From the NCBI GenBank assembly GCA_015680685.1, contig MNCI01004050.1, positions 241,632 through 305,631 of the forward strand: 64,000 nucleotides of DNA, written 5' to 3'. The notes below the pieces were generated by a model. The model ran no database searches, was not told where the DNA came from, and saw only the letters and a list, made by a program, of their open reading frames with translations. Shown here piece after piece: positions 12,331 to 22,110 of this stretch (position 1 is its first letter; each line of letters begins with the position of its first letter). The translations under genes and the position numbers were made by a program. Source of the DNA: Gnetum montanum (taxonomy: Eukaryota; Streptophyta; Gnetopsida; Gnetales; Gnetaceae).

Positions 12331-12728
12331 AGTGTATGTAGTTAGAAGCTAGAAATTATCACTTTCTAGTATATGATATTTTGACTTTTAGAAGATTCTA
12401 TGAAAATATCTTTCTTAGAAGAAGATACTTTGATTTTTAGAATGTTCTATAATTAATGAAAGTAGAAATATCCTCTAATCCCTTCTACCACCTACCTACT
12501 AAACTATCCTATTATACTTTGATGATATGTCTTGAGGTTAAATATTGTAAAACAACTGTTCTAAATGAGAACAATGATTATAATATTCAGTTTTCTCCTT
12601 CAAATGATGTTTTGAATAATGTTCTACAAATCTTGTTTTGTGTTATATTATTCTTCAAATTCATTATTATCTAGCAAGATCTCAATCCTTTTATAGCACA
12701 TGAACTTATTTTTTAGTGTTATCATATT
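12331..12728. other. AT-rich, nothing recognised
   Basis: The open frame at 12,456-12,674 codes for no recognisable domain and has the composition of random AT-rich DNA. The ACTGC at 12,729-12,733 is the target duplication of element A. Confidence 0.5.
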
Positions 12729-12733
12729 ACTGC

Positions 12734-13638
12734 TGATGAGCGGCGAGGTACCCCTACGCCCAACCATACGAATACGAACATTCACGCATGATCCGGTCGA
12801 ACTCCGTAGACAGGCTAGTTGTGGTATTTAGATAGTTACACGTTGATCGCAGTTTGTTGTCTTCCTACCTAGACTAGTATTTGCTTTGTCACATCTGGTT
12901 TAGTCCAGAGTGAGGCATATGATGTGATCCTAAATTAGTGCTACCCCTAGAGACAATGGAGAATAATCTTGATTAAACTAATGAGTAAAAGGAAATGAAG
13001 TCTAAGCTAACCTAGGTGCGATGAGCATCTGTTCCTTAATCATCCGTACACATCTTGGACCTCGTGCAGGACTACTACTCGGGTTACCAAGCGTAGATCC
13101 TAGGTACGCTGCTGGGTTACCAAGTAGTCACACTTAAATGCTCATGATTAAGTCGTACTCATTCCGCATTTAACAATAGGAATAGCAAATGATGATAAAT
13201 AAATATTAACTAAGAAAGCAATAAATATTAACTAAGAAACCAATAAATATTAACTAAGAAAGTAATAAATAACAAAAAAAATTAACAATTAAATTAAACA
13301 ATTAAACTAAGTGAATGCTGCAATGATGAAGTAACCTCGATCTTTATTGCCGATCATGTGCGTGTCTAATTACGTCACACTTGAATAAAGGTTCTATACA
13401 ATTATAAGCTCACACTGCGGGCATGCATTGGGAAAATAATCTAACTCCTATGGAAACAAACTGAAAGAGTCTAGCTACAAAATGACAAAAGGATGCCTAA
13501 ATGAGGTAGAGGGCCCTCTTATTTATAGGCCAGGATAGGTGGCTACGTAAACGGGGCCCTGTCAATGCAGGAAGGCTACGTCGACGGGGCTGCATATACG
13601 CGACCCCGTCAACACATCGACTTAATGACACTTCATCA
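12734..13638 (-). repeat. Element A 3-prime LTR
   Basis: 905 bp. On the minus strand the U3 holds GC-rich GTCGAC/CCCCGT motifs, then CCTATAAATAAGAGG (TATA box), then an AATAAAGA signal. The U5 carries the paired TTGGTAACCCAG / TTGGTAA(T/C)CC motif found in all related LTRs here. Confidence 0.93.
13199..13264. repeat. 22-bp tandem triplication inside the 3-prime LTR of A
   Basis: Three near-identical copies of ATAAATATTAACTAAGAAAG. The 5-prime LTR of the same element has a single copy near 18,170, so the array arose after or during insertion. Confidence 0.85.
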
Positions 13639-14245
13639 TACCCCCACAACTGAGTAAAAACTCGTCCTCGAGTCAAAGTGAGGAACAAGCTCAATTGAAT
13701 ACATAGTGGATAGGTATGGGATTATTGACTGACTAGAAATTTATTCATTCCGCAGTGGAGGATTAAACAAAATTTGGACACAGACACAAAATGAAAAAAT
13801 TTGTGGAACTCATGGGGTTCCCGGTATCGGTGGCTCCTCCATGGGTGCCTTTCCTTTGTCCTGTGCATCAGGCTTCTGAGATAGATACCGTTGAAGAAGC
13901 ACCTAACATTTCTCCTCTTCTATTTGAGGATTATGAGCCGTCCATGTTGATGTTCCAATGTTTGATGGAGTCGGCACTTTTCATAGATACGACAACTATG
14001 GGAACACTTGATTGGCCTTGACATGCCATACCGCAAATAGCCATCGTTCCTCTTCATAGGCTTGGGCCCTTGACCTATCCTTGTTTTGCTTGGATAGATT
14101 ATGCAGTAACAGGAGCGTCATGATGGATGCTGAATGATTGCCTTCTGCTCTACATGTTCTGCACGAGGTCCTTGGCCTCTACCTCCCCCTGGTCGCTTGA
14201 TTGCACCTTGAGAAGGTCCTCCTTGTTGTCTCCTTTTAGGGCCAT
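13639..14245 (-). pseudogene. Element A remnant of extra 3-prime ORF
   Basis: An ATGGCC at 14,245 (minus) lies directly after a splice-acceptor-like GATTATAG. The following frames, with shifts, encode a glycine/arginine/glutamine-rich start resembling that of the element B ORF at 33,118 (shared GGPSQ.., RGQG). A tail with QDKGKAPMEEPP corresponds to B near 29,530. The central domain present in B is missing here. Downstream is the 3-prime purine tract. The function of the ancestral protein is unknown. Confidence 0.5.
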
Positions 14246-14521
14246 CTATAATCACACAAAGATGTATTGTTAGTAAGGCTATTGAAAAAAGTTCAATGAT
14301 GTCATACTTTACTCATTGCCTTTAATAAATGATGAATTCTTTACTTAGTGTGATTGTAGAGTTAGAAATTTTTCAAGGAAGTTGCCCTAAAAGTTTAATG
14401 TCAGACTTGGTTTTGAGGAACATCTAATAAAATGATGACAAAGGAAAGAATAGATTTGGCGATGAAATACTCAGAGGGTATAAGATGATGTGGTGGTGTG
14501 CAACAAATACAAATTACAAAA

Positions 14522-14577
14522 GTTACGCAAGTGGATCCTCCCCAAAGCAAGTTCCAACCTATATGCCCTTGCGTAAC
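14522..14577 (-). promoter_or_regulatory. Conserved hairpin, element A copy
   Basis: In element sense, arm GTTACGCAAG, a 36-base loop with GCTTTGGGGAGG, then arm CTTGCGTAAC: 10 of 10 pairs. The same loop lies inside differing but still paired arms in B (34,061-34,117) and C (51,061-51,121). It is 277 bases upstream of the extra-ORF ATG. Likely a structured RNA; role unknown. Confidence 0.75.
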
Positions 14578-15527
14578 CACACCTTAAGATGTCCATAGGC
14601 ATTAGAAGGGTTAAATGTAATCTATACCAATGCAACAAAACACACACATGTTGATACCACCATGATGAGGTATGAATTCAATGCTATACAAGACACGAGT
14701 CACAAATACATGAACAGCGAGATGGAATGAATTGGAGAGGGATTGCAGAGATTGGGATGTGAGGTAACTAACTCAGGGCATAACGAATCCTGCGTGTAAA
14801 GCATGATTAACATGTCATTAACCCGTTGTTCCAAGATCAGAACCAAGTCCATTCCTCTAATCAGTGACATTGTATTGTTTCATCCCATGATGAGCGACTA
14901 TGAGAGTACCATAGCAACAAGGCGTACGATCACTTGGCGTTTTGTTCAAGGGAGGAGTGATTTTTGTTTTATGGCACTTCTCTTTTTTTTTTACTTCACT
15001 GAATCCAGAGAAATCGCCAACCTTTAGGCATGGATGCATGTCTTTCCAATGGGACCCCCTAGAATAATATTTGATTTTTGAGTGCCCTTTTGATTACTCT
15101 TACTTCCATTTTTCATTAGATCTACAAGGATCTTAGTACAACCACGTTGCATGATAACTCCCACAGACGTCACCAAAGAGAATCTGCAAATCCCCTTGAT
15201 GTCACACCCTAATCATTCCCTCTTGGTCCATCCTTCTTCATTCTGGGCACAATGAACACAAAATTAATTTTAAGTTTCAAAAAATGTCAAGAATATCACT
15301 GTACCCTCGAATAGAACCTCTTATTTGTAGAGTGGATGAGTGGGTGTAATGGGCTCACTGTCCAAATAATTGATCACCAGAGACTTGATAGCATAAAAAA
15401 ACACCTAAACCAATGAGTCACATGAGTGTTTTATTCATGGATGAGATTACTCATAAAAATATAAAAAGACCAAAAGATAAAACAATAAATTAAAAGGTAA
15501 AAAACTGGAAAACAAAAAGTTGAAAAA
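14578..15527 (-). other. Element A non-coding spacer between gag and hairpin
   Basis: Homologous to element B over about 34,120-35,300 (shared AACCAAGTCCA, TACCTTTAGG, GTCTTTCYARTGG), yet with no conserved reading frame. Element C has no obvious counterpart. It may be leader or intron sequence for the extra ORF. Confidence 0.5.
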
Positions 15528-17558
15528 TTAAAGAAACAGAAAAACATTTATTAATTCTGTGTTGTTAGAATAGAGGATATCCCCCATAGCTAAACGGTTG
15601 AGCATGGCTAGAATTAATAAATGGAAGATTGGGATCCTTGCATATTGAAAATATTGGAACTTGGTCATACGTACCCCGTCGGGGTTCACACACTTGATTA
15701 TAGCAAGCATAGTGGGGCAATTTATAAGATGTGGTTCCCAGATAACGAGTTGACCCACTATGATGTTTGTGATCGAAAGATGGTATGCAAGGATCGGTTT
15801 GTCGCTTTCCATTCCTGTGTTCATTGGGCCATATGATTGTGGAGTGTTAATTGGTGGCCCTGATGAGGTAACATGAGGCATTGGGTTCGAAGAGGAAGAT
15901 GCACCACAGTGTTGGATTTGTGCTGAGTTAGCATCTGCAGTGGTTTCTGAACTGTTGTGTCCCTTTCGATGGTCACATCTAAAGAAGGGATGCCTTCGAT
16001 GTTGTGAAGGACCTCCACTGCTGTTGATAGTAGCAGCACAAGTAACGTTTGTAGGTTGGTGCTGTGGTGCAAAATCTTCTGGCATAGCTAGTGGTGATGT
16101 AGAAGGGGGTGAAGTATGAGAATATTGAGGTTGAGGAGAAGTGTAAGGCACATGAAGTGGTGATCTTGTTGGAGAGGACATGGATGGATAGTATTAAGGA
16201 GAATGATAAAGATGAGGTGAGGTAGAGGATGCTAATCTTGTTGGAGAAATAGGGTGTTGAACATAATAAGCATTTGGTGCTGGGACATATGAAGGGTATG
16301 GTCCAGTTGGCGGTGGCCTCCCCCACGACTGAGGTTTTTGCCACTGTGGTTGGACACAATATTTTTGTATGAACTCTGGATGTAACATTCCTTCCCAATG
16401 CTCATGTAAATGTAACAAAATTGGACATTGACCTTTGGGGTGATCGTACAAGAAAATATTACATTGATACATATGATTGGCAGTTGAGTTCTTATCCTTA
16501 TTATCTTCTACCCTTTGTTTCGATTGTTGCGTGGTGTCTTGTCCTGTTTCTCGATTTGGCATAGTTTTTCCTCTAATAATGTTGGCATATTCTCCACATA
16601 TTTCATGTACCTAGTCCATCATCTTATTGATATTTGCCTCAATTTCATCTAGTGATTGTAGGATTGGCAAAGATGATTCCACCTCCTCGAAGTGAGTTGA
16701 TTTCTCCTCTTCATGATCATGGACCCTCGTTAAGTTGAGATTTTGGTCCTATTGAGAACCTTCAACATTCTCCCATTTGGCTATTTCTCCTTCTTCTTTT
16801 TCTATCTTCTTAATAAGCTCTTGGAGTTGATGGGTTCGTAGCTCATATAGTTGACCTTGGGTGTACATCCCTAGGGTCTCCCTTGTTTCATTACGAATCC
16901 CATCTATGATATGGTACATTAGCCTTTCCTCAGAGAACACATGGCCTAGGCAGTTGTTTAACAGTGCATAATATATTTCTAAGGCCATGTCCAAGGGTTC
17001 ATGTTGCACTTTTTTCCATTCTTGGGTTTGTCTCCTCAAGAACACTCTCGCATAGGTTTGATATCTTTCGTTGAAAAGTTCTACCATTGTCAGCCAACAT
17101 CGAATTGATTTCGATTTTAACGACCTATACCATATTTTTGCTTGGCCAACGAGTGTCAGAGGAAAGAGCTTAAGTTTTTGCCACCCATTATCAATATTGT
17201 TCCATGTATAGGCATCGCAGAAGGTTTGTAAATGTTGTTGCGGATCGGAATCATAGCCTCCTAAAAACTTGGGAAAGTTCTTTAAATCAAGCATGGGTAG
17301 ACAACTTTCCTTACGATGCCTACGAGCTATTCAAATAGCCTCCTGTATTTTCATTAAGCTTGTAGTGGCCAGTAGGGGTTCATTGTCACTAGGTATGTTA
17401 TGCTTTCCTACGTTGGGACGATGTTGTCTTTGTTTATGTTTATAAGAAACCCCCACCTCGGGTTGCGTACTCCAATCTTCATTGCCATAATATTCGTTGG
17501 TTCTCCAATGAACTTCCTCACTAGATGTGGCAATGTTATCGTTTTGTAGGAGAGGCAT
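15528..17558 (-). pseudogene. Element A Gag polyprotein (677 codons, three internal stops)
   Basis: One frame runs from ATG 17,558 to the stop at 15,528, broken only by stops near 17,331, 16,747 and 16,192. The segment at 16,749-17,294 is a Ty3/gypsy gag domain: FLGGYDSDPQQHLQTFCDAY, then WQKLKLFPLTLVGQAKIWYR, LFNERYQT, and a charged coiled region ELIKKIEKEEGEIAKWENVE. Farther on a YDHPKGQCP motif and a long P/S/Q/Y-rich tail containing YYVQHPISP match the Gag of element C, so the two are relatives. Gag would form the particle that packages element RNA. A purine tract GCTATGGGGGATATCC lies in the last part of the frame (15,575-15,589). No protease follows. Confidence 0.85.
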
Positions 17559-17680
17559 GACTGTGAAATTGTGTGTGAATTTGTATGTGAATTTTTATAA
17601 TTATTTCCTTCTGAAAGATATATTGTTAAGTCCTTTACAATAATCTTGTATGATGTAACTAATCTAAATAACTAGCACCA

Positions 17681-17699
17681 TCCCTGACAATGGTGCCAA
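17681..17699 (-). other. Element A primer-binding site
   Basis: Directly after the LTR on the minus strand: TGGCACCATTGTCAGGGA. It fits the 3-prime end of plant tRNA-Asp (complement TGGCGCCGTTGCCGGGGA) with four mismatches, all transitions. This primer type is usual in Athila/Tat-group gypsy elements. Confidence 0.75.
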
Positions 17700-18575
17700 T
17701 GATGAGCGACGAGGTACCCCTACACCCAACCATACGAATACGAACGTTCACACACGATCCGATCAAACTCCGCAGACAGGCTAGTTGTGGTATCTAGATA
17801 GTTACACGTTGATCGCAGTTCGTTGTCTTCTCACCTGGACTAGTATTTGCTTTGTCATGTATGGTTTAGTCCAGAGTGAGGTGTATGATGTGATCCTAAA
17901 TTAGTGCTACGCCTAGAGACAATGGAGAATAATCTTGATTAAACTAATGAGTAATAGGAAATGAAGTCTAAGCTAACCTAGGTGCGATGAGCATCCGTTC
18001 CTTAATCATTCGTACACATCTTGGACCTCGTGCAGGACTACTATTGGGGTTACCAAGCATAGATCCTACGTACGCTGCTGGGTTACCAAGTAGTCACACT
18101 TAAATGCTTGTGATTAAGTCGTACTCATTCCACATTTAACAACAGGAATAATAAATGATGATAAATAAAAATTAACTAAGAAAGTAATAAATAACAAAAA
18201 CAATTAACAATTAAATTAAATAATTAAACTAAGTGAATGCTGCAATGATGAAGTAATCTCGATCTTTATTGCCGATCATGTGCGTGTCCAAGTACGTCAC
18301 ACTCGAATAAAGGTTCTGTACAATTACAAGCATCACATTGTGGCCATGCACTGGGAAAATAATCTAACTCCTATGGAAACAAACTGAAAGATTCTAGCTA
18401 AAAAATGACAAAAGGATGTCTAAATGAGGTGGAGGGCCCTCTTATTTATAGGCCGAGATAGGTGGTTGCGTAAACGGGGCCCCGTCAACGCATGAAGGTT
18501 GTGTCGACGAGGCCGCGTTGACACGGCAGCGTATACACGGCCCCGTCGACGCATCGACTTAATGACACTTCATCA
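17700..18575 (-). repeat. Element A 5-prime LTR
   Basis: 876 bp, same ends and landmarks as the 3-prime LTR, with single rather than triple copy of the 22-bp unit. Followed by ACTGC. Confidence 0.93.
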
Positions 18576-18703
18576 ACTGCAAAGATCAAAGCCTCTTTTA
18601 AACATCAACATGCAATTATTATATTACATAAATGAACACTTAATCTTAATGTTTATGTTGTAGAAGATATATGCATACTCTGTATTTTCAAAAGATAACA
18701 AAA

Positions 18704-18852
18704 CAAATAATGAAGTGTTAGCCTAGTAGTACAGATTTTGGCTTAGTAACCCCAAGTCACACGTTCATTTCTACTAGGTAGCTCTGAGTTATAAAATTCT
18801 ATAAATCTCAGGGTGTACCTATGTTTCACTTCTTTTAGATTCTAACACCCCC
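18704..18852 (+). mobile_element. tRNA-derived SINE copy, near full length
   Basis: GAAGTGTTAGCCTAGTAGTA (A box) and CACACGTTCATTTC (weak B box), then TCTGAGTTATAAAATTC, GGGTGTACC and a terminal CTAACACCCCC. Flanked by AAAAGATAACAAAA (18,690-18,703) and AAAAAATAACAAAA (18,853-18,866), a 13 of 14 match that fits a target duplication. Confidence 0.75.
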
Positions 18853-18890
18853 AAAAAATAACAAAAAAGAAAAGAAAACAAACAAACAAA

Positions 18891-18985
18891 TGATGAGGTG
18901 TTAGTCTAGCAGTAAGACACTTGATTTGGAAGCTTTAGCTCATGGGTTCAATATTATGCCCACGATATATAGTTAAATTAGAACT
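18891..18985 (+). mobile_element. SINE copy, left member of an inverted pair
   Basis: GATGAGGTGTTAGTCTAGCA, then GTAAGACACTTGATTTGGAA, then CATGGGTTCAATATTATGCC. It is directly followed by a minus-strand copy, so the two would fold into a hairpin. Confidence 0.75.
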
Positions 18986-19067
18986 TTATAATTTTTCATT
19001 ACTCATCAGAATTAAACCCATAACTTGGGGCTTCTAAATCAAGAGTCTTATCACTAGGCTAATACTT
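18986..19067 (-). mobile_element. SINE 5-prime part, right member of the inverted pair
   Basis: Minus strand: TATTAGCCTAGTGATAAGAC, TCTTGATTTAGAAGCC and ATGGGTTTAATTC. Head of the same SINE in opposite orientation to its neighbour. Confidence 0.75.
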
Positions 19068-19140
19068 GATCATCATCATCATTATCCTAGCCTTGTTCCA
19101 ACAAAATGGGATCAACTAGGATGATTGCTTAGAAGAAATA
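19068..19140 (-). mobile_element. Tail of an RTE-type LINE or related SINE
   Basis: On the minus strand it ends TTGGAACAAGGCTAGGATAA followed by (TGATGA)n. From memory, plant RTE 3-prime ends carry a similar ...CCC(A)..TTGGGA.AAGGCT block followed by a short triplet repeat. Only the tail is present. Confidence 0.45.
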
Positions 19141-19197
19141 TAAAAAATGATAATCATGTAGAGGCTCAATCTTCATCCTTCCAAAGTAGGAAACAAT

Positions 19198-19337
19198 TAG
19201 GTGTTAGCCTAATGGTATGGATTTCTCCCTAGTAGCCTTAGGTCACAAGTTCAATACTAGGTAACATTAAGTTATAAAATTTTATAAATCTTGGGTGTAC
19301 CTGTATTTCACTTATTTTAGGTTTCAACACCCCCCCT
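19198..19337 (+). mobile_element. tRNA-derived SINE copy
   Basis: TTAGGTGTTAGCCTAATGGT (A box) and GTCACAAGTTCAATACTAGG (B box region), then AAGTTATAAAATTTTATAAA, GGGTGTACC and TTTCAACACCCCCCC. A C-rich low-complexity run continues to about 19,383. Confidence 0.75.
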
Positions 19338-19389
19338 ACCCTCCCACCCCCACCACACACCCTCCCCCACACCCCCCCACCCGACCTCA

Positions 19390-19500
19390 ACATCCTTCCA
19401 AGGTAGGCTCCTAGAAGGTGCCACCACTTGGAGTGACAGTAAGGTAGGTGTTTTTCAAGTCATAAGACCTAGGTTCGAGCCTAGGCACAACTACTTGAAA
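19390..19500 (+). mobile_element. Possible SINE of another family
   Basis: GGTGCCACCACTTGGAGTGA is followed by a perfect polymerase III B-box core GGTTCGAGCC at 19,472-19,481. It does not match the main family here. Weak but plausible. Confidence 0.4.
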
Positions 19501-21170
19501 GAGGAAATATAGCAAAATTTTAATTAAGAGGAAAATTCTATTTATGCAATGACTTAAATATGATATTATCCTTAAGAAAATTGATAAATTAGGGCAACAA
19601 AATAATCAAGAATGACTAAATATGCAAGATTATGATCAAATAAAAAATGAATATGAAAGAACATTGAATAACACAAAAATTAATCAAATAAAAAAATATT
19701 TGTTAGCATGGGTACAAGACCTTGTTCTTGTTAATTTGAATAAGACTTAAAAAATTCTTTAAAGCTTGAGTTTACTTTTGAAAAAGAAAGAATATGTTTA
19801 TATATAGATCTACTACTAACCACCCTTCAAAATATGTTAATGTTGGTGCAAATTAATAGCCTTTGCATTACTATATATAGTTTTCAATTAATGGAATGTA
19901 TTATAATAATAGAAAATAATGAAATAAGTTACAACCTAAGATACATAGACTTTTTAACAAGAGTTACAAAATTTATTAGATATAAAAGCATATGAAGCTA
20001 GGTATAAAACATTTTATTGAAGTTTACTAAAAAGTTACTATGAATAAAATTCTTATAGGTGATAAGAAGTATTTTGATGAAAAATGCCTATAAATAAGGT
20101 TAGAAATAAAAAATTCCTATGATAATGGAGGGCATTAGAACTTTAACCTTTTTTTTTAACAATATCTACACCCAAGACATATAGTCAACTTATAACTGTA
20201 TAAGACTAATTCATAAGAAGAAGAAAAAATTTCTATATGAGCATCAATATAATATGGTCCAAATTAAAAAGCATGATTTATGAAATTTATAGCAACTTTT
20301 TAGAAGAAAATTTTATTCAAATAATGATATTTCATTTACAAGGATTAAGTTTTCTACAAAAATCAAATAATTAGCTATATAAACTAAGACATTTTATAAC
20401 TTACAAATGATTAGATGAACTAAGTTAATTGAAAAAAATAAGTCTATATAAAAGTTGTAGATGTAAAAGAATTATATACTACATTATTAGAATGGGATGG
20501 ATAATTAGTTTGTTAAAAGATATAAAAATTGCTTAATGAAGAACTTAAAAATGGCTTGAACAAGGAAAGGATGATTGGTAGAGTTATTTGATTTTTTATA
20601 AAAGGAGATAAATTAGATTTAAATAATTACATATTAATCATGATTAGTAAGATGTTTGCCTAAATTTGCTGGGTACTATTCTAGAGATAAAACTAGGATT
20701 TTGAATGGAAGAAAATAATGTATGTGCAATCTTACAAGGAGGATTTAGAAGAAGCATTCTATAATATAATAGGGGGCTTTGGGAACCCGAAATAATTGTA
20801 ATATAAATACACCCTAAGGTATATAGTCCAATTGGAGCTTTATAAATCAACATTGCCCACCAAAGTCAAACCCATGACTTGGAGCTTTCAAATCAAGAGT
20901 TTTACTACTAGGCTAACACCTTATTATTAATTCTATAATATAATAGACCTTTTGTTACTCTCAAATATTGAATTAAAAAATAAAATCAAAAATAAGAAAG
21001 TACATTTTTATGCATTTTTAACTTTGCTAAGGCATTTGATTTAGTTACAAGAAAAAAATTATGGGGAAGGCTTATCAAAATTGAGTAGAATTCTTGTTTA
21101 ATTAATATCATTTAGAATTGTATAAAGAAATAATTTTTAAATTAAGAGATGAAAAAATATAATATCTTTG
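19501..21170 (+). pseudogene. LINE (RTE-like) endonuclease/N-terminal RT relic
   Basis: Highly decayed. Around 19,680-19,830 a frame with KKYLLAWVQDLVLVNLNKT resembles the late endonuclease region. At 20,985-21,110 there is an RT motif A segment, NFAKAFDLVTRKKLWGRLI. Interrupted by the SINE at 20,773-20,929. It stops abruptly at about 21,170, where an oppositely oriented LINE 3-prime part begins. Only the KAFD block is secure; the rest is inference. Confidence 0.5.
20773..20929 (-). mobile_element. tRNA-derived SINE, full length, with 17-bp target duplication
   Basis: Best copy in the window. Minus strand: AGGTGTTAGCCTAGTAGTAA (A box), GTCATGGGTTTGACTTTGG (B box), TTATAAAGCTCCAATTGGAC, then a 3-prime end CCCAAAGCCCCC. 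A perfect 17-bp duplication, ATTCTATAATATAATAG, flanks it at 20,756-20,772 and 20,930-20,946. That length is typical of LINE-driven target-primed insertion and shows the family was mobile. Confidence 0.92.
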
Positions 21171-21179
21171 TAATTTTTA

Positions 21180-22110
21180 ATAATGAAACTAAAATTTTAT
21201 TATATTTATAGACCCTATGGATCTATTGAATAATAGAAATATGAATGCTATGAGTTTTGAAAACATCATTAAGAAACTACCTAGTGTTCTTAGTAATGTT
21301 TTGAACTAATCAATCAAATTTGGAACTATAATATCTCACCTATGTCTAATGTGCTTAGATGTTAAATATGAAAATTTGGTGTTCATCTTCAATGCTATTT
21401 ATTTCTCAATCAACATATTTATTATTCACAAGCAATTATAAACCTATTTTAACTCTTAAATGATGAGATCCCATTCATCCTCTACTAATGATACATCACA
21501 AATGATGAGTAATAGCAGTGATTAAATCATTTTCTTTTGAATTAAGACCTCCTTTGATACTATTCAATTTAAAATATTTTTTTAATATATTTTTTAAAGT
21601 TTTAGAAATACTATTTGTTTTGTCAAATTACAAACTTGCTTACAATAAAGAATGTACTCTTGAATATTCTATTTATTAAGTCATAGAACTCCCTTCTAAA
21701 ATTCTCCTTTATATTGGATTTCAATCATCACATTTTTAGAGTATTTATCTAATGATAATTTAGAAAGATTATGAGTGTAGGCTATAAATTGACAAATAGC
21801 TTCAACTTCTAAGGAAAACATTTTTACTTCAAAAAGCATAATATTATATTATATCTATTTCTACACTTTGAATTCATTGAGTAGAAAATACTTATGAATT
21901 TCTTCTCCATGTTTCTAGTATTTATATATTAAACTAGGCCCTATATAATACACCCATAAAGAATAGCTTTTGAAATAACGTTATGATAAAATGTTTTTCA
22001 TATATCCCACTTTAGAATAGATTTATTCTCACATTTGCTTTTATAAACAAATAAGGCTTTCATACCAATTACAATACTATGAACAATGCATTAATCCTAT
22101 TTGAAAGAGT
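21180..22110 (-). pseudogene. RTE-like LINE, 3-prime half (second copy)
   Basis: Aligns with 10,940-11,800 over most of its length on the same strand (shared GTGTAGGCTATAAA, AAATAGCTTCAA, CACCCATAAAGAATAG). Frames are broken. It meets the plus-strand LINE fragment at its 3-prime end, so the junction is not a simple 5-prime inversion. Confidence 0.65.

Larger units (their letters stand above)
12734..18575 (-). mobile_element. Element A: complete gag-only LTR retrotransposon
   Basis: Two LTRs (12,734-13,638 and 17,700-18,575) begin TGATGAG and end CTTCATCA on the plus strand and are flanked by a perfect 5-bp duplication, ACTGC, at 12,729-12,733 and 18,576-18,580. The internal region has a degenerate tRNA-Asp-type primer site, one long gag frame, a conserved hairpin, remnants of an extra ORF and a TGTGGGGGTA purine tract at the 3-prime LTR. 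No protease, RT, RNase H or integrase is present, so it must have moved with enzymes supplied in trans. This matches the described class of gag-only elements (TR-GAG). The LTRs differ by roughly 8 percent over the part I aligned, mostly transitions. Confidence 0.93.

Noticed and set aside
12456-12674. 72-codon plus-strand ORF
   Set aside because: AT-rich, no domain, intergenic next to element A.
13791-14021. Plus-strand ORF in element A as an antisense gene
   Set aside because: The homologous region of B is full of stops in that frame; similarity is explained by the sense-strand extra ORF tail.
15621-15836. Plus-strand ORF inside element A
   Set aside because: Antisense shadow of the gag C-terminal tail; not matched by an open frame in element B.
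20880-20929. Possible tRNA gene from A and B boxes
   Set aside because: No cloverleaf or CCA-end logic, repeated many times with a common body and target duplication: a SINE.
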